Source: Nitrosospira lacus (lineage in GTDB: Bacteria; Pseudomonadota; Gammaproteobacteria; Burkholderiales; Nitrosomonadaceae). From it: 64,000 nucleotides of DNA. Position 1 is the stretch's first letter, and each line of letters begins with the position of its first letter. This document shows, one piece after another, positions 10,975 through 19,100 of this stretch. A model generated the notes under the pieces. That model saw nothing but the letters and a program-made list of their open reading frames with translations, was not told the origin of the DNA and made no database searches. The translations under genes were made by a program, and so were the position numbers. The DNA is taken from positions 1,645,137-1,709,136 of the forward strand of contig NZ_CP021106.3 in NCBI RefSeq assembly GCF_000355765.4, in the 5' to 3' direction.

Positions 10975-12204
10975 ATGGTCGAAAGATCCGCAGTCAGGAT
11001 TCTGGTGCTTGACGATGAGTCCTTCATGCTCAAGCTGCTGAGCCACATTCTGTCAAACCTCGGATTTACTTCGGTTACGCTGTGCGATAGCGGACGAGCT
11101 GCCCTGGATCGGATAGGGGATAAGGATTCCCAGCCAAACCTGATTTTGCTGGATCTCAATATGCCGGAAATGGATGGAATAGAGTTTGTGCGGCATCTGG
11201 TCGGACGGCACTATACCGGTAGTCTCATCCTGGTGAGCGGCGAGGATGAGCGCATATTGCAGACCGCCGAAAAGCTGGTGCAAGCGCATAAAATCCCGAT
11301 ACTCGGGCACCTGCACAAGCCGGTCAAGCCGGAGACACTATCCGCACTGCTGGAGAAGTGGACACCTCCATCCGCGAGTGGTCCAAGGATAACGAAGAAA
11401 GTTTACGGGGAGGCCGAGTTACGTGCTGCCATCGACAATAGGGAGCTCATCAATTACTACCAGCCCAAGGTGGCGGTGGCCAGCGGTGAGGTGGTGGGCG
11501 TGGAGACGCTGGTTCGGTGGCGGCATCCTGTGGATGGTATCGTGTTTCCCGATCAATTCATCGGCGTGGCCGAAGCCTTCGGGCTGATCGATGATCTGAC
11601 GCAAGTGGTGTTCACCGAAGCGGTGACCCAGGCCAAAGCCTGGCGACAAGCAGGACTGGCATTACGGGTAGCGGTCAACGTATCCATGGATAATCTGGCC
11701 TCGCTGAGTTTTCTGAATTTTGTTGCCGAACTTACGGCCAAGATTGGCGTGGCGCCGCAGGATATGGTGCTGGAAGTGACGGAAAGCCGGTTGATGCTGG
11801 ATACTCGGGCTCCGCTCGAGATACTGACCCGATTGCGCTTGAAGCGTTTCCGGCTCTCAATCGATGATTTCGGTACAGGGCATTCTTCACTGGCTCAGTT
11901 GCGCGATATTCCCTTCGATGAACTCAAGATCGACCAGGGTTTTGTGCATCGCGCCTGGGCCGACGAGACGCTGCGGGCCATGTATGACGCCAGCCTGTCC
12001 CTGGCCAGGCAACTGGGCATGGAGGTCGTGGCCGAAGGAGTTGAAGACCGGAACGATTGGGACCTTCTGTATCGTACGGGATGCGATCTCGCCCAAGGCA
12101 CTTTTATGTCGCGCCCCATGCTGGCTGCGGATCTGCCGGCCTGGATCGAGAGTTGGCGGGAGCGGGTGCGAAACGAGTTGTTTGTTCCTGCTGCCGGGGA
12201 GTAA
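10975..12204 (+). CDS. Response regulator with EAL domain (c-di-GMP phosphodiesterase)
   Basis: The 409-residue protein joins an N-terminal receiver (about 7-125; phospho-acceptor D60 in LLDLNMPEMDG, conserved lysine in HLHKPV) to a C-terminal EAL domain (about 140-395). The EAL signature reads ETLVRW, keeping the glutamate. The other catalytic residues are in place: NVS, EVTES, DDFGTGHSSL, the lysine of LKID and AEGVE. It therefore looks able to hydrolyse c-di-GMP to pGpG. A good ribosome site (AAGGA) precedes ATG. It lacks a DNA-binding domain, so the output is enzymatic. As the only response regulator next to the hybrid kinase it is the likely end point of that relay. Confidence 0.93.
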   Translation: MVERSAVRILVLDDESFMLKLLSHILSNLGFTSVTLCDSGRAALDRIGDKDSQPNLILLDLNMPEMDGIEFVRHLVGRHYTGSLILVSGEDERILQTAEKLVQAHKIPILGHLHKPVKPETLSALLEKWTPPSASGPRITKKVYGEAELRAAIDNRELINYYQPKVAVASGEVVGVETLVRWRHPVDGIVFPDQFIGVAEAFGLIDDLTQVVFTEAVTQAKAWRQAGLALRVAVNVSMDNLASLSFLNFVAELTAKIGVAPQDMVLEVTESRLMLDTRAPLEILTRLRLKRFRLSIDDFGTGHSSLAQLRDIPFDELKIDQGFVHRAWADETLRAMYDASLSLARQLGMEVVAEGVEDRNDWDLLYRTGCDLAQGTFMSRPMLAADLPAWIESWRERVRNELFVPAAGE

Positions 12205-12291
12205 ATCAACCGCACCGGAAGTCCATGCGGGTTAAGGATGGATCCGCGGATTCGCCGGTAGTGTGTCCACGGATGAATTTATCCCGGATTC

Positions 12292-12672
12292 CTAAATAAG
12301 CAACGCCGCCGCCACACGCCGTCCTTCCGCTGTCAGTATGTTATAAGTGCGGCAGACGGCTTGGGTATCCATGACTTCCACTCCGACTTTTGATGCGATC
12401 AGCGTTTTTGTGAGGGAAGGGTGAGGAAAGCGCAGGGTGGCTCCCGTCCCAAACAACACCATTTCAGGCTGTAACGGGAGGAGAAGCTCGAAGTGCTCCG
12501 CTGTAAGCTGCTCAAAGGTTGCAGCTTCCCAGTTTTCAATGATGCGGTCGGGCAAAATGATCAGATTGCGTTCATAGCGCGTCTGATTGACCATGACATA
12601 TCCGGCCCCATACCCGGTGAACATATTCTGTTCGGAAAATCCCGAAAGATGCAGCTTCAAGCAAGGCTCCAT
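12292..12672 (-). CDS. Mth938-like domain protein (DUF498/NDUFAF3-like)
   Basis: A 126-residue protein of the small Mth938-like fold. Typical features are the opening hydrophobic segment, FTGYGAGYVMVN, the NLIILPD stretch, and PEMVLFGTGATLRFP followed by GVEVMDTQAVCRTYNIL. The family is widespread in proteobacteria, and the eukaryotic relative NDUFAF3 helps assemble complex I, but the bacterial function is not established. An upstream ATG at 12717 would add 15 residues. Neither start has a clear ribosome site; the shorter is preferred because family similarity begins there. It converges with the REC-EAL gene, 87 bases away. Confidence 0.8.
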   Translation of the reverse strand: MEPCLKLHLSGFSEQNMFTGYGAGYVMVNQTRYERNLIILPDRIIENWEAATFEQLTAEHFELLLPLQPEMVLFGTGATLRFPHPSLTKTLIASKVGVEVMDTQAVCRTYNILTAEGRRVAAALLI

Positions 12673-12886
12673 TTGCGACGGATTGGCGTGTCGGGTAACA
12701 TTACATCTTTTTTGCATTGCAATAAAGCGGAATAAAGAGAGAACTGGGGAATTTCTCGGGATATGCCGAATCGGGTGCTGGATGAAATATAGAATTCCGG
12801 CACTGAAGCCCTGTCATTGCGACAATTTTTAGCGGTGCCTACCGAACCGGTTCGCGGACCGTTTTGCGGATGAGCCTTCTCAATTC

Positions 12887-14122
12887 ATGCAACCTATACT
12901 GAAATCCAGCAAGCTGGCAAATGTGTGTTATGACATACGCGGGCCTGTGCTCGATCACGCCAGGCAAATGGAGGAGGAAGGGCATCACATAATCAAGCTC
13001 AATATCGGCAATCCGGCATTATTTGGTTTTGATGCACCGGAGGAAATCCTGCAGGATGTCATTCACAACCTGTCCGCCGCTTCTGGCTATTGCGACTCCA
13101 AAGGCTTGTTCGCCGCGCGCAAGGCGATTATGCATTACACCCAGGAGAAGCAGATTCGCGATGTGCGGATGGAGGATATCTACATCGGCAATGGCGTTTC
13201 CGAGTTGATCGTGATGGCCATGCAGGCATTGCTGAACAGCGGCGATGAAGTACTGATTCCATCGCCCGACTATCCGTTATGGACCGCCGCGGTGGTACTC
13301 GCAGGGGGCACGGCACGGCACTATACCTGCGACGAGCAGTCCGGCTGGCTGCCTGATCTGGACGATATTCGTGCCAAGGTTACTTCCAATACCCGCGCCA
13401 TTGTCATTATTAATCCCAACAATCCTACCGGCGCGCTTTATCCGGACGATCTGTTGCATGAAATCATCGAGATTGCCCGCCAGCATCACCTTATCATCTA
13501 TGCGGATGAAATTTATGATAAAGTGCTATACGATGAAGCGACGCATACTTCGATTGCTTCATTGGCAGATGACGTGCTTTTTATTACCCTGAACGGGTTA
13601 TCCAAGAATTATCGGGCAGCCGGATTTCGTTCCGGCTGGGCAGTGGTTTCAGGAAAAAAACAATTTGCCCGTGATTATATCGCGGGATTGACCATGCTGG
13701 CCTCGATGCGTCTGTGCGCAAATGTGCCCTCGCAGTTCGGAATCCAGACCGCGCTTGGTGGCTACCAGAGTATTAATGATCTTGTCATGCCGACCGGCCG
13801 GCTTATGCGCCAGAGGGATCTCGCCTGGAAATTGCTGACCGATATTCCCGGTGTTACGTGCTTCAAGCCAAAGGCCGCGATGTATCTGTTTCCGCGCCTG
13901 GATCCGGAAATTTACCCGATCGAAAACGATCAGCAATTTGTGCTGGATCTGTTGATGGAAGAGAAGGTGCTGCTGGTGCAGGGCAGCGGTTTCAATTGGC
14001 CATATCCGGATCATTTCCGCGTGGTATTTTTGCCGAACAGCGACGATCTGAGCGAGGCGATAGGTCGCATCGCGAATTTTCTTGCGCGATATCGCAAGCG
14101 TGCCGGACGTGAGCGGGCCTGA
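12887..14122 (+). CDS. alaA: Glutamate-pyruvate aminotransferase (alanine transaminase)
   Basis: The 411-residue fold type I PLP enzyme follows Escherichia coli AlaA closely over its length: SSKLANVCYDIRGPVL near the start, LNIGNPALFGFDAPEE, GYCDSKGLFAARKAI, IINPNNPTGA and ADEIYDKVLYD. The Schiff-base lysine is K240 in LNGLSKNYRAAGFRSGW. It makes alanine from pyruvate and glutamate. It lies upstream of hom and thrC on the same strand, an arrangement common in betaproteobacteria, though a 330-base gap before hom leaves room for a separate promoter. The ribosome site before ATG is weak. Confidence 0.93.
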   Translation: MQPILKSSKLANVCYDIRGPVLDHARQMEEEGHHIIKLNIGNPALFGFDAPEEILQDVIHNLSAASGYCDSKGLFAARKAIMHYTQEKQIRDVRMEDIYIGNGVSELIVMAMQALLNSGDEVLIPSPDYPLWTAAVVLAGGTARHYTCDEQSGWLPDLDDIRAKVTSNTRAIVIINPNNPTGALYPDDLLHEIIEIARQHHLIIYADEIYDKVLYDEATHTSIASLADDVLFITLNGLSKNYRAAGFRSGWAVVSGKKQFARDYIAGLTMLASMRLCANVPSQFGIQTALGGYQSINDLVMPTGRLMRQRDLAWKLLTDIPGVTCFKPKAAMYLFPRLDPEIYPIENDQQFVLDLLMEEKVLLVQGSGFNWPYPDHFRVVFLPNSDDLSEAIGRIANFLARYRKRAGRERA

Positions 14123-14452
14123 GAATGGGTGGAAATGTAGCGGGAAGGGAAAAAGCTTCCTGTCGCGTACTCCCTTATCAGCCCATCCACCAATTTAACC
14201 TAGACCCGGTAGTTGACCGCTCATTTAATAGCAGTGCTATGTTTAATAAACGATATTTTGTGTTACCTGCTTTTCGCTTTTTGGGTGAGGTCGCTACGGG
14301 TGAACTGTTCAGTTTTAACGGTCCATGGTTGCGTTGCAACTTCTTGGAATGGAACGGCATTCCGCGTCGTTGCGCCTTGCTCTTCACCCCAAAACCGCAT
14401 ACTTCACCCCATCCAACTACCGAATTTAGGCTTTAATCATTCCGCATAAATT
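14123..14452. other. alaA-hom intergenic region with hairpin and dispersed repeat
   Basis: The gap holds no credible gene. It contains the palindrome GGAATG-GAACGG-CATTCC at 14346-14363 directly before a C/A-rich stretch (14370-14418). That stretch closely resembles stretches at 32808-32853 and 42108-42156. The element may act as a terminator or leader structure for hom; function is unproven. Confidence 0.5.
14370..14418 (+). repeat. Dispersed repeat family A, copy 1
   Basis: Begins TTGCGCCTTGC and ends ATCCAAC, with the core pattern TGCGCCTT..C..CCCC(A/G)AAACC..C. Copies 2 and 3 lie at 32808-32853 and 42108-42156, upstream of clpB and of the FkbM gene. Copies 1 and 3 are preceded by a GGAATG/CATTCC palindrome. 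Confidence 0.5.
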
Positions 14453-15769
14453 ATGAAACCCATCAATGTAGGTCTGTTAGGTATCGGCACCGTCGGCGGT
14501 GGCACGTTCACGGTACTCAAACGTAATCAGGAAGAAATTACCCGTCGTGCCGGGCGAGGCATCGTCATACGCATGATTGCCGATCGCGATGTGGAGAAAG
14601 CGCGCGCGATCGCGGGTGACGACGTCATAATCACCGCCGATGCGAACGAAGTCGTGACCAATCCCGACATCGACATCGTGGTCGAACTGATCGGTGGTTA
14701 TACCGTCGCGAAGGAGCTGACGCTGAAGGCCATCGAAAATGGCAAACATGTCATCACCGCCAATAAGGCATTGCTCGCTTCGCACGGCACGGAGATTTTC
14801 GCCGCGGCGCAGAAAAAGGGCGTGATGGTTGCGTTCGAGGCGGCGGTGGCGGGTGGCATTCCCATTATCAAGGCACTGCGCGAGGGCTTGACCGCCAACC
14901 GTATTGAATGGATTGCCGGAATCATTAATGGCACAAGCAATTTCATCCTGTCGGAAATGCGCGATAAAGGGCTGACGTTCGACACCGTGCTGAAGCAGGC
15001 GCAAAAACTGGGTTATGCCGAAGCTGATCCAACTTTTGATGTCGAAGGGATCGATGCCGCGCACAAACTTACCATCATGGCGGCTATCGCCTTCGGAATT
15101 CCGATGCAATTCAATAAGGCTTATACCGAGGGCATCACGAAATTAACCCGTGAGGATATCCGGTATGCGGAGGAATTGGGCTATCGCATCAAGCTGCTGG
15201 GGATTACCCGGCGGACGGCCAAAGGCATCGAATTGCGCGTCCATCCCACGCTGATCCCTGCGCGGCGGTTGATTGCCAATGTGGAAGGCGTGATGAACGC
15301 TATTGTGGTGAAAGGCGATGCGGTGGGCGCTACTTTGTATTATGGCGCGGGGGCGGGCGCGGAACCCACCGCCAGTTCGGTGGTGGCGGATCTGGTGGAT
15401 GTTACCCGCATGCACACCGCCGATCCCAAGCACCGCGTCCCTCATCTCGCTTTTCAACCCGACCTGCTGTCGGATACCCCCATTTTGGCGATGGAGGACG
15501 TGGAAACCTCATATTATCTGCGATTGCGGGTGATGGATAAACCAGGGGCCTTGGCTGATATCACCCGCGTACTCGCCGATCTCGGCATTTCCATTGACGC
15601 AATGGTGCAGAAGGAGCCCAGCGAGGGGGAGGAGCAGGTAGATATCATCATGCTTACCCATTTGGCGGTGGAGCGAAATATTAATGCCGCGATCGCCAAG
15701 ATCCAGAAACTGCCCTTGCTGACCGGTAAGGTAACGCGTATCCGGCTTGAAGAACTGAATGGTAAATAA
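14453..15769 (+). CDS. hom: Homoserine dehydrogenase with ACT domain
   Basis: The 438-residue enzyme reduces aspartate semialdehyde to homoserine, feeding threonine and methionine synthesis. The N-terminal Rossmann motif is GLLGIGTVGGG (about 7-17). The catalytic region has NKALLASHG, AFEAAVAGGIPIIKALREG and GIINGTSNFILSEM, followed by GYAEADPTFDVEGIDAAHKL. A C-terminal ACT domain (about 355-430; RLRVMDKPGALADITRVL) is the usual site of threonine feedback. Length is normal for the single-function, ACT-containing form. It is followed 82 bases later by thrC. Confidence 0.97.
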   Translation: MKPINVGLLGIGTVGGGTFTVLKRNQEEITRRAGRGIVIRMIADRDVEKARAIAGDDVIITADANEVVTNPDIDIVVELIGGYTVAKELTLKAIENGKHVITANKALLASHGTEIFAAAQKKGVMVAFEAAVAGGIPIIKALREGLTANRIEWIAGIINGTSNFILSEMRDKGLTFDTVLKQAQKLGYAEADPTFDVEGIDAAHKLTIMAAIAFGIPMQFNKAYTEGITKLTREDIRYAEELGYRIKLLGITRRTAKGIELRVHPTLIPARRLIANVEGVMNAIVVKGDAVGATLYYGAGAGAEPTASSVVADLVDVTRMHTADPKHRVPHLAFQPDLLSDTPILAMEDVETSYYLRLRVMDKPGALADITRVLADLGISIDAMVQKEPSEGEEQVDIIMLTHLAVERNINAAIAKIQKLPLLTGKVTRIRLEELNGK

Positions 15770-15851
15770 TTCCGGCGCTCCCGGGATTCCGGGCGTGAGC
15801 AAGGAGGGTTGGCGCGGGAATATTCTTTGTTCTTTTTTTTTGTGGTGAAAA

Positions 15852-17273
15852 ATGCGTTACATTTCGACTCGCGGCGGCATGCCGCCCAAAAAGTTTTCCA
15901 AGATTCTCCTCGCCGGCCTGGCTCCCGACGGGGGGTTGGCAATGCCCGAAGAATATCCGGAAATCAGTCCGGCGGTATTGGAAGAATGGCGGAGCCTGAG
16001 TTATCAGGACCTTGCATTTGAGATCCTTTCCCGTTTTGCGGATGATATTCCGGCCTCTGATCTGCGCGGCATCATTGACCGTACCTATACTTCCGAGTTG
16101 TATCGCACTGACGAGATTACCCCGCTTAAAACCCTGGAACCGGGGCTGCATATTCTGGGACTGTCGAATGGCCCGACGCTGGCTTTCAAGGATATCGCCA
16201 TGCAATTGCTGGGTAATCTGTTCGAGTATGCACTGACCAAGACAGGCGAGGATCTCAATATTCTTGGCGCCACTTCCGGCGATACGGGGCCGAGCGCGGA
16301 ATACGCCATGCGCGGCAAGCGCGGCATTCGCGTGTTCATGCTGTCGCCGCAAGGCAAGATGAGTCATTTTCAGACTGCGCAAATGTTTTCCTTGCAGGAT
16401 CCGAATATTTTCAATATCGCCATTCGTGGTGTATTCGACGATTGCCAGGATATTGTCAAGGCGGTCAGCAATGATCATGCGTTCAAGCAAAAATACCATA
16501 TCGGCACCGTCAACTCGATAAACTGGGCACGGATCTCGGCGCAGATCGTGTATTACTTCAAGGGTTATTTCGCCGCCACCCGTTCAAACACGGAGCAGGT
16601 ATCGTTTGCGGTACCGTCCGGTAATTTTGGCAATATTTGTGCAGGCCATGTGGCGCGCATGATGGGGCTGCCCATCAGAAAGCTGATTCTTGCCACCAAT
16701 GAAAACGAGGTGCTGGATGAGTTTTTCCAGACCGGTTGCTACCGCCCGCGCGCCACGGCGGAAACGGTCCATACGAGCAGCCCCTCAATGGATATTTCCA
16801 AGGCCTCCAACTTCGAGCGCTTCATTTTTGACCTGACCGGGCGGGATACAGCCAAGGTAAAAGAGTTGTGGCGGGCGGTGGACAAGGGGGGCGCCTTCGA
16901 CCTTGCCGGTACGCCCTTGTGGGAAAAGGTAAAGGATTTCGGCTTTGTATCAGGAACCAGCAATCATGCGGCGCGCATCGCCATGATACGCAAAATCCGG
17001 GAGCAATACGGCGTACTGGTTGATCCGCACACGGCGGACGGCTTGAAGGTGGGATTGGAACATCGCGAAGAGGGTGTGCCGCTGATTTGTTTGGAAACCG
17101 CGCTACCGGTTAAATTTTCCGAGAGCATCGTCGAGGCTATTGGGCAAGAGCCGGCTCGGCCATCCGGATATGAGAACCTGGAAAACCTGCCGCAGCGGTA
17201 CGTGGTGATGAATGCCGATGCGGATGCGGTCAAGGCATTTATTGTCGAGCAGACCTCGGGAATCTCTGGGTAA
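15852..17273 (+). CDS. thrC: Threonine synthase
   Basis: The 473-residue PLP enzyme converts O-phosphohomoserine to threonine. The N-terminus (MRYISTRG, then APDGGLAMPEEYP) is characteristic. The PLP lysine is K113 in GPTLAFKDIAMQLLGN, and the phosphate-binding loop region reads GATSGDTGPSAEYA. VPSGNFGNICAGHVARMMG and ATNENEVLDEF are further family marks. Length agrees with the proteobacterial ThrC group. It ends the alaA-hom-thrC block and probably shares transcription with hom; the 82-base spacer contains a run of nine Ts but no strong stem. Confidence 0.97.
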   Translation: MRYISTRGGMPPKKFSKILLAGLAPDGGLAMPEEYPEISPAVLEEWRSLSYQDLAFEILSRFADDIPASDLRGIIDRTYTSELYRTDEITPLKTLEPGLHILGLSNGPTLAFKDIAMQLLGNLFEYALTKTGEDLNILGATSGDTGPSAEYAMRGKRGIRVFMLSPQGKMSHFQTAQMFSLQDPNIFNIAIRGVFDDCQDIVKAVSNDHAFKQKYHIGTVNSINWARISAQIVYYFKGYFAATRSNTEQVSFAVPSGNFGNICAGHVARMMGLPIRKLILATNENEVLDEFFQTGCYRPRATAETVHTSSPSMDISKASNFERFIFDLTGRDTAKVKELWRAVDKGGAFDLAGTPLWEKVKDFGFVSGTSNHAARIAMIRKIREQYGVLVDPHTADGLKVGLEHREEGVPLICLETALPVKFSESIVEAIGQEPARPSGYENLENLPQRYVVMNADADAVKAFIVEQTSGISG

Positions 17274-17525
17274 ATCCAGTATCGACACCAATCAAAACCC
17301 GAATCCGGCAGTCGGACGGGGCGGAGGTACAAGAGTAAGGTGTTGCGAGCAACGCTGCCATGCGCCGTAACAACCGTGCAATTTGCCCTGTAGCAGGCTC
17401 AATCGAAAGGTAAGAGTCAAACAGCATAAAACATTTGTCATTAGTCCTAGGGCTAACCTGATACATGAGCGGTCAACCGCCGGATTCAGGTTTAATACTT
17501 CTGCTCATCCAATCCGTTAATATTA

Positions 17526-17771
17526 TTGGCTAATACGCCGATAAGATTCAGTGGCGATACCGCTGCTCTGATGAGCTCCTTGCGCGTGGTGAGCCGTGTT
17601 AAAGGGGTAAGCCGGATCGCGGAAACCTCTGGCCTAACCCGAAAGGACGTGCAGAAAGCCCTTTCGGAGAACGGCAACCCGCAATTTGGTAGCGTGAACG
17701 CCATTATGCACGCGATGGGCTATCGCTTAATCTCGCAAAAACTGTCTTCAATACCGGAGTCCATGCCTTAA
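17526..17771 (+). CDS. Antitoxin-like DNA-binding protein (HI1420/HigA type), probably incomplete
   Basis: The conserved part (about residues 15-70 of 81) reads as the helix-turn-helix of HI1420-type addiction antidotes: RVVSRVKGVSRIAETSGL, then RKDVQKALSENGNPQFG and a final helix ending MGYRLISQKL. Family members are usually near 95-100 residues with an extra N-terminal segment that is missing here. No ATG starts the full frame: TTG at 17526 or ATG at 17571 would have to serve. No HigB/RelE-type toxin is recognisable on either side. It is best seen as an orphan or decaying antitoxin in an AT-richer accessory stretch after thrC. Confidence 0.5.
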   Translation: MANTPIRFSGDTAALMSSLRVVSRVKGVSRIAETSGLTRKDVQKALSENGNPQFGSVNAIMHAMGYRLISQKLSSIPESMP

Positions 17772-17793
17772 GTCAATCAGTCAATCTTAAGGC
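17765..17793 (+). other. Hairpin at the end of the antitoxin-like gene
   Basis: GCCTTAAG (17765-17772) pairs with CTTAAGGC (17786-17793) around a 13-base loop, overlapping the stop codon. No T tract follows, so a role as terminator is uncertain. Confidence 0.35.
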
Positions 17794-17996
17794 CGGTAGG
17801 CCCTCTGGGCTCGGCGTTTCCGAGAAACCTGGTCTACGAACCGGGCTGAATTTCGGAGATCAGATTCGACTCAAAGCCAAGTTGGACGGGGTTTTACGCA
17901 AAATCCTATGGAACTTTAGTGCTGTTTGTTTAAATGCACCCTTTAGCATAGATACGTATTAATGTTGAACCTGACACCTTTGTGCTTTGACACCTT

Positions 17997-18404
17997 TCAT
18001 TTCTTGGGACATAAAAGTCTCATTAATTCTTCCCCCATACTATGCGGGACTATGTCTATGTATTCAATATCTTTTTCTGTGTAAGAATATGAAAAAAAAG
18101 GAGATCTATTTGTACTATATGCATACATGGCCGTCCTGGCAAACTTATGTTCATTACAATTTATATTTCCCCTGGTTACGGTGTAGCGGTAGTCCTTGAA
18201 AGAAGGGTCCATTGCAATTGATTTTTTTAAAAGATCATCTGTTATCACAAATTTTTCCCATACGGAAATAACACCTTTTCCCAAGTCCTTTATTCTATCT
18301 TTATCGTAATAAGCAGGTCCGGTGGTGCCAAGTGCAAACTGTACCCATTCCGCACTTGAGCTTGCGGAAAAGATTGCTATTAACATTGCTGCCAAATACC
18401 TCAT
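17997..18404 (-). CDS. Exported surface-adhesin-E-like protein
   Basis: The 135-residue protein starts with a signal peptide (MRYLAAMLIAIFSASSSA, cleavage likely before EWVQF). The mature part resembles the surface-adhesin E family first described in Haemophilus: an early W, YYDKDRIKDLGKGVISVWEKF, and two late cysteines (NINCNEHKF and LLCPKK) that could form a disulfide. It is probably periplasmic or surface-located; binding function is not shown by the sequence. The gene is clearly AT-richer than its neighbours, which suggests recent acquisition. It reads on the minus strand with no partner in the same direction. Confidence 0.7.
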   Translation of the reverse strand: MRYLAAMLIAIFSASSSAEWVQFALGTTGPAYYDKDRIKDLGKGVISVWEKFVITDDLLKKSIAMDPSFKDYRYTVTRGNINCNEHKFARTAMYAYSTNRSPFFSYSYTEKDIEYIDIVPHSMGEELMRLLCPKK

Positions 18405-18537
18405 TTTGGCATCTCTATCGTGTCATTGGTAATCCTGTCAGGCACCCACCTGAATGGCGTTTCCATCTTCTCTCCTTTTGTCGGTCATGTGGTCGTCGGT
18501 CATGGCCTATTGTATGACGTTTCCCCGGAAAAAGAGG

Positions 18538-18568
18538 AAAACCCCGAGGACTGGCCCACCGGGGTTTT
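18538..18568. terminator. Candidate terminator downstream of the RND efflux operon
   Basis: AAAACCCCG (18538-18546) pairs with CGGGGTTTT (18560-18568), a 9-bp stem with a 13-base loop. Read on the minus strand the stem ends in TTTT and more T-rich sequence follows. It lies about 340 bases after the stop of the outer-membrane gene. Confidence 0.5.
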
Positions 18569-18812
18569 ATCTCTTACCAGCCGCGTAGCCAGGTGGGCTA
18601 TTACTAGCCGTCATGGTTTTCAGGCATTCATGGCTATTCCCGGTTCGCGAAGACACTGATATGAAAATTTCATGAATAAAACTGGTGCTGCATCTCCGCT
18701 GGCAGAGATTCTTTCACCCCATCCTCCAATGATGCCGGGGTCAGTGGGAAAAACTAATTGTGGGACATCTCAAGAAGCGAAAGAGCATAAATCAGCCAGA
18801 CATTTTTGAAGC

Positions 18813-18844
18813 CGATTTCCTTTAAGTCCGACAGGCTGCCAGCG
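18813..18844. repeat. Dispersed repeat family B, copy 1
   Basis: A short motif of the form TTYAAGTCCGRCAGGCTGCYAG. It recurs at 40564-40600 and 47732-47772. The latter two also share the flank TTTCGCTTC(A/G)ATTCTTC. All copies lie near the 3' ends of genes. Confidence 0.45.
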
Positions 18845-18909
18845 AGGCATATCAAAGCGCTGTCTTTGATACTCACAATTTTTTGGAACGGTGCCTTTGC
18901 AAGATGCAG

Positions 18910-19100
18910 TTATGGAACCCCGGGCTGTGTCAAATTGTTTTTGTTGTTACTGGCGCTAAGATCCACATATGGAACCAGGGGCCGTGTCAAATTATTGTTT
19001 TTGCTGCTACTGGCGCCAGGATCCACCAAAGGAATCCATGGAACCAGGGGTTTCATCAAATTATTGTTTTTGATGTTTCTATCGACGGGATCCGCATTGA
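18910..19100 (-). repeat. Imperfect tandem repeat encoding the tail of the outer-membrane efflux protein
   Basis: Three degenerate units of about 57-72 bases share TGGAACC, a CAAATTRTT(G)TTTTTG core and GGATCC-like ends (seen on the plus strand). They encode the KNNNLxxPLVP units. The open frame is kept throughout on the minus strand. Confidence 0.75.

Larger units (their letters stand above)
18405..18909. other. Gap between adhesin-E-like gene and the efflux operon
   Basis: A 505-base region without a credible gene. A 79-codon frame from GTG at 18420 is open, but its translation matches nothing I recognise. The region holds a GC-rich hairpin (18538-18568) and one copy of a short dispersed repeat near 18813-18844. 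Confidence 0.5.

Noticed and set aside
17969-17999. Two TGACACCTTT copies suggesting a mobile-element edge
   Set aside because: Only two 10-base copies and no inverted repeats or transposase nearby; too little to support a call.
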